NCBI GenBank assembly: GCA_014376425.1
Contig: JACMRO010000152.1
Coordinates: 1 to 5,920 of the forward strand
DNA: 5,920 bases
From: Rubritepida sp.
GTDB taxonomy: Bacteria; Pseudomonadota; Alphaproteobacteria; Acetobacterales; Acetobacteraceae
Reading direction: 5' to 3'
Below are positions 1-5,920 of the stretch, one piece after another (positions within the stretch are counted from its first letter, which is position 1; each line of letters begins with the position of its first letter). The translations under genes and the position numbers were made by a program. The notes beneath the pieces were generated by a model, which saw only the letters and a list, made by a program, of their open reading frames with translations, did not search any database and was not told the origin of the DNA.

Positions 1-1
1 G

Positions 2-1204
2 CAGGGCGCCAGCCTGGGCGCGCTTGCGGCGCACTGGCTGGCGGTACCGCCAGGGTTTGCAACCCTGCCGGCACGCCTGCGGGCCACCCTCTCGGGCCCG
101 CCCGAGGCGCTGGCGTTACGTGGCGACCTGATCATGGAGGATGCGAGGCTGGAAGCGCAGTTGGTGGTCGACGCGCCGCAGTCGCGCGCCGCCGGCACGG
201 TGACGCTGCGCCACCCCGGCGCCACCCGGCTGCTGGGCAGCACCATCGGCGCCGGGGCCCGGGCATGGCTGGGCGACGGCTCCCTGGCACTGATCGCGCA
301 GGTGGCGCTGCGGCCGGGCCTGCTGGCGGCGGACAATCTCGACCTCGTGGCCGGCGGGCTGCGGCTGCGGGGGCCGCTGGCGCTGAACCTGGAAGGACCG
401 CGCCCGCGACTGACGGGACAGCTCAGCGGTGAGACCCTGAGCCTGCCAGACTGGCCGGAAAGGCTGGATTTCACCGCGCTGCGCGCCTTCGACATGGAGC
501 TTGGGCTGCGCGCCACGGCGCTGAGCGGCCAGGGTGGCCCCACGCTGGAAGAGCCGCGCGCCACGCTGCGCCTGGAGGCTGGCCGCCTGGCGGTGGAACG
601 GGCCGAGGCCAGGCTGTGGACCGGCGCCCTGACCGGCGCCCTGCGGCTGGACACCATGGCCACGCCGCCCCGTTGGAACGCGGAGGCGATGCTGCAGGGG
701 GCGCGGGTGGTGGCGCCGCTGTTCAACCAGGCGCCCGACATTACCGCAGGCCAGCTCGATGCCCGGCTGGCGCTGCACGGCGACGGCCACGGCCCCGCCG
801 CCTGGCGCGCCAGCCTGGGCGGCGAGGGCGAGGTGGTGCTGCGAGACGGCATGCTGTCTGGCTTCGACCTGACGGCGCTGGCAACGGCCCTGGCCGCCCC
901 CGGCCTGCCCGGGCTCGACGAAGCCCTGGCCGCCGGCAGCACCCCCGTCACGCGGCTGGCACTGCCCTTCACCGTCGGCGCGGGGCTGCTGCGGCTGGGC
1001 GACGTGGCCTGGGATAGCCCGGCCGGCCCGGCCGAGGCCGCCGGTCAGATCGACCTGCTGCGCGACACCATCGACCTTCGGATCAACCTGCCGCAGCCGG
1101 CTGGCCCCGCGATCGGCCTGCGTTTCCTGGGCCCGCTGGACAGGCCGCGCCAGCTGGCCGACACCGAATTGCAGCGGCGCTGGCTTCGCGAAAGGAACGA
1201 GTGA
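2..1204 (+). CDS. AsmA family protein, C-terminal part (5' end outside window)
   Basis: The frame is open from the left edge, so the ATG at 134 is internal and not the start; 400 residues are visible. The protein is rich in Leu, Ala, Gly and Arg, with alternating beta-strand-like segments (for example LRLRGPLALNLEG at visible residues 121-133) typical of the repetitive beta-groove of AsmA-like proteins. The C-terminal AsmA signature is clear: a GDGHGPAAWRASLGGEGEV stretch, then the DGMLSGFDL motif (residues 282-290), a GSTPVTRLALPF segment, and a closing IDLRINLP...GLRFLGPLDRP block before the stop. Family members are usually anchored in the inner membrane with a large periplasmic part and influence outer-membrane assembly or lipid transfer; the membrane anchor would lie outside this window. 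The TGA stop shares one base with the ATG of the next gene. The family call is firm; the specific member and substrate cannot be named. Confidence 0.88.
   Translation, partial: QGASLGALAAHWLAVPPGFATLPARLRATLSGPPEALALRGDLIMEDARLEAQLVVDAPQSRAAGTVTLRHPGATRLLGSTIGAGARAWLGDGSLALIAQVALRPGLLAADNLDLVAGGLRLRGPLALNLEGPRPRLTGQLSGETLSLPDWPERLDFTALRAFDMELGLRATALSGQGGPTLEEPRATLRLEAGRLAVERAEARLWTGALTGALRLDTMATPPRWNAEAMLQGARVVAPLFNQAPDITAGQLDARLALHGDGHGPAAWRASLGGEGEVVLRDGMLSGFDLTALATALAAPGLPGLDEALAAGSTPVTRLALPFTVGAGLLRLGDVAWDSPAGPAEAAGQIDLLRDTIDLRINLPQPAGPAIGLRFLGPLDRPRQLADTELQRRWLRERNE
1191..1196 (+). promoter_or_regulatory. Shine-Dalgarno site for the M20 peptidase gene
   Basis: AAAGGA lies inside the last codons of the AsmA-like gene. 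It is seven bases from the ATG at 1204 but only four from the alternative GTG at 1201. The spacing favours ATG 1204 as the start and fits translational coupling through the TGATG stop/start overlap. Confidence 0.6.
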
Positions 1205-2622
1205 TGGCGGGACGTGAGCAGGCCCTGGCGCAAGCGGCGGGCTTCTTCGACAGCGGTGCCTTCCGCGACCGGCTGGCCGGGCTGCTGGAATACCGTTCGA
1301 CCAGCCAGGATCCAGGGCACGACGCCGAGCTCCGGCGCTACCTGGAGGCAGGCATCCGCCCGTGGGTGGAGGGCATGGGCTTCTCGACCGCGATCCACGA
1401 CAATCCCGAGGCGGGCTTCGGCCCGATCCTGACCGGCACGCGGATCGAAGACCCGGCCCGCCCCACCATCATCCTCTATGGCCACGGCGACACTGTGCGC
1501 GGCCTGGAAGACCAGTGGTCCGAAGGCCTGGAGCCCTGGACGCTGACCGAGCGGGACGGGCTCTGGTACGGCCGCGGCAGCGCCGACAACAAGGGCCAGC
1601 ACGTGCTCAACCTGACAGCGCTGGAGACCGTTCTGGACGCGCGCGGCGGCCGGCTCGGCTTCAACGTGAAGCTCATCATCGAGATGGCGGAGGAACGCGG
1701 CAGCCGCGGCCTGCGCGCCTTCGTGGCCGCCAACCGCGACCTGCTGGCGGCCGATGCGCTGATCGCCAGCGACGGCCCGCGGGTGGACAAGGCCGTGCCC
1801 ACCATCGCGACCGGCACGCGCGGCACCTTCCATTTCGACCTGGTGCTGAAGCTGCGGTCGGGCGGCGTGCACAGTGGCCATTGGGGCGGGCTGACGACCG
1901 ACCCCGCGATCGTGCTGAGCCACGCCCTGGCGTCCATGATGGACCGGCATGGCAAGATCCTGGTGCGCGACTGGCTGCCCGGGAACGGTGTGCCGGCCGC
2001 GGTGCGCGGTGTGCTGGATGGCTGCCAGGTGGGCGGCGGCGACGCCTCTTCTGGCGCGGGCGCCAGCGACGCCCACGGCGCCGCGACCATCGACCCGGGT
2101 TGGGGCGAGCCCGGCCTGACCGCGGCCGAAAAGATTTACGGCTGGAACAGCCTGATCGTGCTGGCCATGACCTCAGGCCGGCCGGAAAACCCGGTCAACG
2201 CCGTGGCGCCCGACGCCCGCGCGCACTGCCAGATCCGCTTCACGGTGGATACCGACGTGGCGGTGTTCGGGCCCGCCCTGCGGCGCCATCTCGACGAGGC
2301 CGGCTTCCCCGAAGTCGCCATCGAGAACGCCGGATGCCGGATGCCGGCCAGCCGCACCGCGCCCGACCATCCCTGGGTGCAGTGGACGCGCGCGAGCATG
2401 GAGCGGTCACTGCGCAAGCATGTGCAGGTCATCCCCAACAGCTCCGGCGGCCTGCCGGGCGACGTCTTCGTGGACCATCTCGGCGTGCCGCTGGTCTGGA
2501 TTCCGCACAGCTACAATGGCTGCAAACAGCACGGGCCGGATGAGCATGCCGTGCCAGCCATCCTGCGCGAGGGGCTGCTGGCCTTCACCGGCATCTGGTG
2601 GGATCTGGGCGACAAGCCGTGA
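1204..2622 (+). CDS. M20 family metallopeptidase (ArgE/DapE/carboxypeptidase G2/carnosinase superfamily)
   Basis: A 472-residue zinc-dependent hydrolase, probably cytoplasmic (no signal peptide), acting on peptide or N-acyl amino acid substrates. All metal-site motifs of the family are present in order: GHGD with His94 and Asp96; GRGSADNKGQH with the bridging Asp128; EMAEERGS with the catalytic Glu163 and metal ligand Glu164; ASDGPR with Asp190; and QHGPDEH near the C terminus with His443. His223 in GVHSGHWGG marks the lid/dimerisation domain, roughly residues 200-340. The length matches the larger carnosinase-like M20 members (about 450-480) rather than the shorter DapE/ArgE enzymes. The GTG at 1201 would add one residue, but the ribosome site spacing favours ATG 1204. 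An Ala/Gly/Ser-rich stretch at about residues 276-299 looks like a loop insertion. The upstream stop overlaps by one base and the downstream epimerase by four, so it is a middle gene of an operon. The exact substrate cannot be read from sequence. Confidence 0.93.
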   Translation: MAGREQALAQAAGFFDSGAFRDRLAGLLEYRSTSQDPGHDAELRRYLEAGIRPWVEGMGFSTAIHDNPEAGFGPILTGTRIEDPARPTIILYGHGDTVRGLEDQWSEGLEPWTLTERDGLWYGRGSADNKGQHVLNLTALETVLDARGGRLGFNVKLIIEMAEERGSRGLRAFVAANRDLLAADALIASDGPRVDKAVPTIATGTRGTFHFDLVLKLRSGGVHSGHWGGLTTDPAIVLSHALASMMDRHGKILVRDWLPGNGVPAAVRGVLDGCQVGGGDASSGAGASDAHGAATIDPGWGEPGLTAAEKIYGWNSLIVLAMTSGRPENPVNAVAPDARAHCQIRFTVDTDVAVFGPALRRHLDEAGFPEVAIENAGCRMPASRTAPDHPWVQWTRASMERSLRKHVQVIPNSSGGLPGDVFVDHLGVPLVWIPHSYNGCKQHGPDEHAVPAILREGLLAFTGIWWDLGDKP

Positions 2623-3608
2623 GATACCTGGTCACCGGCAGCGCGGGCTTCATCGGCTACCATGTCTGCCGCCGGCTGCTGGATGACGGCCACGAGGTGC
2701 ATGGCGTGGACAGCCTGGTGCCGTATTACGACGTGGCGCTGAAGCACGCCCGGCATGCGCGGCTGGAAGGCCCGGGCTTCGTGCCGCATATCCAGGACGT
2801 GGCCGACATGGCGGCGATGCGCGCCGTGATGGACGCGGCACGGCCCGAGGTGGTGATCCACCTGGCCGCGCAGGCCGGCGTGCGATACGCGCTGGAACAT
2901 CCGGATGTCTACGTTTCGGCCAACATGGTCGGCACCTTCAACCTGCTGGAGCTGGTGCGGCACGCGCCGGTGCGGCACTTCCTGATGGCGTCGACCAGCT
3001 CGGCCTACGGCGCCAACACGAAGATGCCGTTCCTGGAGACCGATGCGGCCGACACCCCGCTCAACATCTACGCCGCATCGAAGAAAGCGGCCGAGCTGAT
3101 GGGCCATTGCTACGCCCATCTGTGGCGCCAACCCATCACCGCCTTCCGCTTCTTCACCGTCTACGGCCCCTGGGGCCGGCCCGACATGGCGCTGTTCAAA
3201 TTCACCCAGGCCGCTTTGCGCGGCGAGCCGATCGACCTGTACGGCCATGGCGAGATGGCGCGCGACTTCACCTTCATCGACGACCTGGTGGAGGCGATCA
3301 TCCGCCTGGTCGACGCCATGCCAGGCCAGCCCGTGGCCGGCGACAGCCTGAGCCCGGTGGCGCCCTTCCGGGTGGTGAACATTGGCCATGGCGCGCCCGT
3401 GGGGCTGCTGGATTTCGTGGCCGAGATCGAGCGTGCCGTGGGAAGACCGGTGGCCCGGAACTCGCTGCCGATGCAGCCGGGCGAGGTGCCGCGCACCTGG
3501 GCCGATGCGACCTTGCTGGAAACGCTCACCGGCTTCCGCCCGGCCACGCCCATCGGCGTGGGGGTGCCGCAGTTTGTCGCCTGGTTCCGGGCCCATTACG
3601 GGGTTTGA
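2619..3608 (+). CDS. NAD-dependent epimerase/dehydratase, UDP-glucuronate 4-epimerase-like
   Basis: A 329-residue extended short-chain dehydrogenase/reductase, probably converting UDP-glucuronate to UDP-galacturonate for surface polysaccharide. The Rossmann motif GSAGFIG is at residues 7-13, with Asp31 at the end of strand beta-2, as expected for NAD. HLAAQAGVRYALEHP (81-95) is a family hallmark. The catalytic set is Thr126 in STSSAYG, Tyr151 and Lys155 in YAASK; the 25-residue Thr-Tyr spacing equals that of Ser124-Tyr149 in E. coli GalE. YYDVALKHARHARL (36-49) and FRFFTVYGPWGRPDMALF (176-193) are typical of UDP-glucuronate 4-epimerases rather than GalE. GTG at 2619 is chosen because it forms a GTGA overlap with the peptidase stop and gives the standard start (M/V)RYLVTGSAG; a GTG at 2598 would add seven atypical residues. 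No dedicated polysaccharide genes are visible alongside it. Activity on another UDP-sugar remains possible. Confidence 0.9.
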   Translation: MRYLVTGSAGFIGYHVCRRLLDDGHEVHGVDSLVPYYDVALKHARHARLEGPGFVPHIQDVADMAAMRAVMDAARPEVVIHLAAQAGVRYALEHPDVYVSANMVGTFNLLELVRHAPVRHFLMASTSSAYGANTKMPFLETDAADTPLNIYAASKKAAELMGHCYAHLWRQPITAFRFFTVYGPWGRPDMALFKFTQAALRGEPIDLYGHGEMARDFTFIDDLVEAIIRLVDAMPGQPVAGDSLSPVAPFRVVNIGHGAPVGLLDFVAEIERAVGRPVARNSLPMQPGEVPRTWADATLLETLTGFRPATPIGVGVPQFVAWFRAHYGV

Positions 3609-3662
3609 CAGGCGCGGCGGCTGGGCGGGGCGCTGATGCTGTGGCGCGACAGCACGCGGTGA

Positions 3663-3687
3663 CCGGGCAAGGCTTCTGGTTGCCCGG
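3663..3687. repeat. Perfect 8-bp inverted repeat in the convergent intergenic gap
   Basis: CCGGGCAA (3663-3670) and TTGCCCGG (3680-3687) are exact reverse complements around a 9-base loop. No T run follows on either strand, so it is not a textbook terminator on its own. Its place between convergent operons suggests it may stabilise transcript 3' ends or help termination in both directions. Confidence 0.5.
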
Positions 3688-3690
3688 CGG

Positions 3691-3716
3691 CGGCGCGTCG
3701 GTCGGCGCCGATTTTC
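3691..3716 (+). terminator. Probable Rho-independent terminator of the asmA-like/M20/epimerase operon
   Basis: A stem of CGGCGC (3691-3696) pairing with GCGCCG (3705-3710) around an 8-base loop is followed directly by ATTTTC. The stem is short and the T run only four long, so the terminator would be modest. It lies 83 bases past the epimerase stop in an otherwise empty 136-base gap. No equivalent T-tailed hairpin is seen for the minus-strand operon. Confidence 0.5.
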
Positions 3717-3744
3717 TAGTACGCCTGCTGCGCTGACCGGCGCG

Positions 3745-4638
3745 TCAGATGCCCGACAGCTCCGCCACCAGTTCGGCGACGACGGCGCAGTCGCGCCCGC
3801 CACGGCCGGTGCTGACCACCGCCTCCATCATTTGCGCGGCGAGCGCCGTGGCGGGCGCGAAGACGCCGTGTTCACGCATCGCCGCCACCGCCAGGCGCAT
3901 GTCCTTGCGCATCAGCTCGGCCCGGAAGCCGGGGTCGAAAGTGCCGTCCAGCATGCGTTTCGCATGCAACTCCAGTACGGCCGAGCGGGCCGAACCGCCC
4001 AGCAGGGCCTGGCGCATCACCGCCGGGTCAAGCCCTGCCTTGCGCGCCATGGCCAGCGCCTCGGACACCGCGACCATGGCGCTGGTGATGAGCAGCTGGT
4101 TGGCTGATTTGCAGATCTGCCCGGAGCCGGCGGGGCCGAGGTGGGTGAGCGTGCGGCCCACCGCGCCCAACACCACGCGGCCGGCGGCGAAGGCCTCTGC
4201 CGTGCCGCCGACCATGCAGGTGAGCGTGCCGTCGATGGCGCCTTGCGGGCCGCCGCTGACCGGGCTGTCCAGCATGGCCACGCCCTGCGCGGCCAGCCGG
4301 CCGGCAAAGCCTGCCGCGGCGCCCGCGGCTATGGTCGAAAAGTCGATCACCAATGTGCCCGGGGCGGCGGCTTCGGCCACGCCGCCGGGGCCGAACAGCA
4401 CGGCCTCGACATCGGGCGTGTCGGGCACGCAGAGAGCGACGCAGGCGGCGCCGCGCGCAGCCTCGGCGGCCGTGGCGGCCCACAGCGCACCGGCGTCGAG
4501 CAGCGGCTGCGCGCGGCCCTGGCTGCGGGTGGTGACAGTGAGCGCAAATCCGGCGCGGGCGATATTGGCGGCCATGGCGGCGCCCATGACGCCCATGCCG
4601 ATAAACGCGACGCGCGCGGGCGGCGTGAGCAGGTTCAT
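3745..4638 (-). CDS. NAD(P)-dependent oxidoreductase, 3-hydroxyisobutyrate dehydrogenase family
   Basis: A 297-residue beta-hydroxyacid dehydrogenase, the usual length for the family (about 290-300), expected to be cytoplasmic. The N-terminal Rossmann motif is GMGVMG (14-19). The substrate-binding signature DSPVSGGPQGAIDGTL is at 124-139. The catalytic segment GSGQICKSANQLL (171-183) carries Lys177 and Asn180. The C-terminal helical domain includes the conserved MRKDMRLA stretch (243-250) with Lys245. TTRS at 36-39, with Arg38 where NAD-specific members often carry an acidic residue, hints at NADP(H) preference; this is inference. Family members include 3-hydroxyisobutyrate dehydrogenase, tartronate semialdehyde reductase, glyoxylate/succinic semialdehyde reductases and L-threonate dehydrogenase; the sequence alone does not decide between them. 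The ATG overlaps the gatB TGA as ATGA, with no strong Shine-Dalgarno before it, so it probably depends on translation of gatB. Confidence 0.92.
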   Translation of the reverse strand: MNLLTPPARVAFIGMGVMGAAMAANIARAGFALTVTTRSQGRAQPLLDAGALWAATAAEAARGAACVALCVPDTPDVEAVLFGPGGVAEAAAPGTLVIDFSTIAAGAAAGFAGRLAAQGVAMLDSPVSGGPQGAIDGTLTCMVGGTAEAFAAGRVVLGAVGRTLTHLGPAGSGQICKSANQLLITSAMVAVSEALAMARKAGLDPAVMRQALLGGSARSAVLELHAKRMLDGTFDPGFRAELMRKDMRLAVAAMREHGVFAPATALAAQMMEAVVSTGRGGRDCAVVAELVAELSGI

Positions 4639-5920
4639 GGTGCCAGCATCGTCTTCAGCAGGTCGTTGACGGCGGCGGGGTTTCCCTTGCCCGCCATGGC
4701 CTTCATCACCTGGCCGACGAAGAAGCCGAACAGCTTGTCCTTGCCCGAACGGTATTCCGCCAGCTTGTCGGCATTGGCCTCCATCACCTGCCGGATCGCC
4801 GCCTCGATGGCGCCAGTGTCGGTCACCTGGCGCAGCCCGCGGGCTTGCACGATGACGGCGGGCGCGCCTTCGCCAGCCAGCATGTGTTCGAACACCTGCT
4901 TGGCGATGGTGCCGGAGATCGTCTTGTCGGCGATCAGATCCAGCAGCTCGCCCATGTGGGCGGCGTTAACCGGCGGGTCGACGATGTCGCGCCTGAGACG
5001 GTTCAGGGCTGCGAAGTAGTCGCCCGTCAACCAGTTTGCGGCGAGCTTGGCGTCGCGGTTCTGCGCCATGGTTTCGAAGAAGGCGGCGGTCTCGCGGTCC
5101 AGCGTCAGCACATGCGCGTCGTAGGGGGTGAGGCCCATCGCCACGTAGCGGGCGCGACGGGCGTCGGGCAGCTCGGGGAGGGCGGCGCGGAGCTGGTCGA
5201 CCCAGGACTGCTCCAGCACCAGCGGGGGCAGATCGGGGTCGGGGAAGTAGCGATAGTCATGCGCGTCCTCCTTGGAGCGCATGGAGCGGGTGACGCCGCG
5301 GGCGGTGTCGAACAGCCGGGTTTCCTGATGGACTTCGCCGCCGGATTCCCAGACCTCGATCTGCCGCCGCGCCTCGACCTCAACAGCCTGCATGACGAAC
5401 TTCACGCTGTTGACGTTCTTGATCTCGCAGCGGGTGCGGAAGGCCTCGCCGGGGCGGCGGACGGAGACGTTGACGTCGACCCGCATCGAGCCTTCATCCA
5501 TGTTGCCGTCACAGGTGCCCAGATAGCGCAATATCTGCCGCAGCTTGGCGACGTAGGCGCCGGCCTCCTCCGGGCTGCGCATATCGGGCTCGGAGACGAT
5601 CTCCATCAGCGCCACGCCGGAGCGGTTGAGGTCGATGAAGGATTTGCTGGGGTGCTGGTCGTGCAGCGACTTGCCGGCATCCTGTTCCAGATGCAGGCGG
5701 GTGATGCCGATGGTTTTTCGCGAACCATCCTCGAGCGTGATCTCGATCTCGCCCGCGCCCACGATGGGGTGGGCGAACTGGCTGATCTGCTAGCCCTGCG
5801 GCAGGTCGGCATAGAAGTAGTTCTTCCGGTCGAAGCGGGACCAGAGATTGACCTTGGCGTTGAGGCCGAGACCGGTGCGGACGGCCTGGGCCACGCATTC
5901 GCCGTTGATGGAGGGCAACA
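4635..5920 (-). pseudogene. gatB: gatB, Asp-tRNA(Asn)/Glu-tRNA(Gln) amidotransferase subunit B, interrupted by an in-frame TAG; 5' end outside window
   Basis: GatB pairs with GatA and GatC to convert Glu-tRNA(Gln) and/or Asp-tRNA(Asn) to the amidated forms in the cytoplasm; GatB binds the tRNA and carries the ATP-dependent activation site. In frame from the right edge, 427 codons precede the TGA at 4635-4637. Family landmarks, numbered from the first visible codon: TGLGLNAKVNLWSRFDRKNYFY (15-36, split here at TGLGLNAKVN and LWSRFDRKNYFY), LHLEQDAGKS (75-84), DLNRSGVALMEIV (96-108), DYRYFPDP (221-228), then the helical tRNA-binding tail from about 280. Roughly 60 N-terminal residues are missing beyond the edge. 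Codon 43, Tyr in PQGYQISQ of relatives, is TAG. The frame is conserved on both sides, so this is a point change and not a frameshift. The longest uninterrupted piece could begin at GTG 5760-5762 (375 residues), but that GTG encodes the Val of HPIVG, lacks a ribosome site and is not the native start. It may still be functional if the base is an error or is read through. Confidence 0.88.
5790..5792 (-). other. In-frame amber codon in gatB
   Basis: On the minus strand the codons read CTG CCG CAG GGC TAG CAG ATC AGC, giving LPQG-stop-QIS where GatB proteins have LPQGYQIS. One base change from TAC or TAT explains it. The downstream frame stays intact and conserved for 384 further codons, so decay, if real, is very recent. 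Confidence 0.93.

Noticed and set aside
134..136. ATG at 134 as the start of the AsmA-like gene.
   Set aside because: The same frame is open back to the window edge and encodes similar sequence, so the gene begins outside the window.
2598..2600. GTG at 2598 as the epimerase start.
   Set aside because: It adds seven residues not typical of the family; GTG 2619 gives the standard N terminus and a GTGA overlap with the previous stop.
2511..3803. Long open frame on the minus strand opposite the epimerase gene, and similar ones opposite or out of frame with the other genes (for example 1045-2076 minus, 1362-2543 plus, 3749-4669 plus).
   Set aside because: They lack recognisable motifs, are rich in Arg, Pro, Ala and Gly as expected of out-of-frame GC-rich DNA, and lie over genes with clear family motifs.
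5760..5762. GTG at 5762 as the true gatB start.
   Set aside because: Conserved GatB sequence continues upstream in the same frame beyond the TAG to the window edge, so the GTG is an internal Val codon.
5790..5792. Genome-wide reassignment of TAG to Tyr.
   Set aside because: The other genes in the window use TAC or TAT for many Tyr positions and contain no in-frame TAG, so general recoding is not supported.
5780..5800. A frameshift as the cause of the gatB interruption.
   Set aside because: GatB-like residues are in the same frame on both sides of the TAG, so a single base substitution explains it.
1..5920. CRISPR arrays, tRNA or rRNA genes, insertion sequences, phage or defence genes.
   Set aside because: No spaced repeats, tRNA-like folds, transposase motifs or terminal repeats were seen, and nearly all the DNA is accounted for by five metabolic or envelope genes.

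Overview
This is a GC-rich window with dense, overlapping genes. It looks like chromosomal DNA from an alphaproteobacterium, and the protein styles (AsmA-like protein, M20 peptidase, GatB) recall Acetobacteraceae such as Roseomonas. That placement is inference from codon usage and remembered family resemblance, not from a search.

Layout. Three plus-strand genes fill the first 3.6 kb. They are the C-terminal 400 residues of an AsmA-family envelope protein (2-1204, cut by the left edge), an M20-family zinc metallopeptidase (1204-2622), and a UDP-glucuronate 4-epimerase-like sugar nucleotide epimerase (2619-3608). Each pair overlaps by 1 or 4 bases, so the three very likely form one translationally coupled operon. 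A 136-base gap follows (3609-3744). It holds a perfect 8-bp inverted repeat and a second GC-rich hairpin followed by a short T run, a plausible terminator for this operon.

Two minus-strand genes converge on it: a 3-hydroxyisobutyrate dehydrogenase-family oxidoreductase (3745-4638) and, upstream and overlapping by ATGA, gatB (4635 to the right edge), the B subunit of the tRNA amidotransferase that makes Gln-tRNA(Gln) and/or Asn-tRNA(Asn).

The most notable observation is in gatB. The reading frame is perfectly conserved on both sides of position 5792, but the Tyr codon in the near-invariant PQGYQISQ stretch is an in-frame TAG (5790-5792). As read, the gene is broken, or requires amber readthrough, or the base is an error. 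GatCAB is normally indispensable in alphaproteobacteria, so this deserves checking. All five genes here end in TGA, and no other coding frame contains an internal TAG. I found no RNA genes, CRISPR, insertion sequences, phage genes or defence systems, and apart from the gatB amber codon the window looks like ordinary chromosomal DNA.
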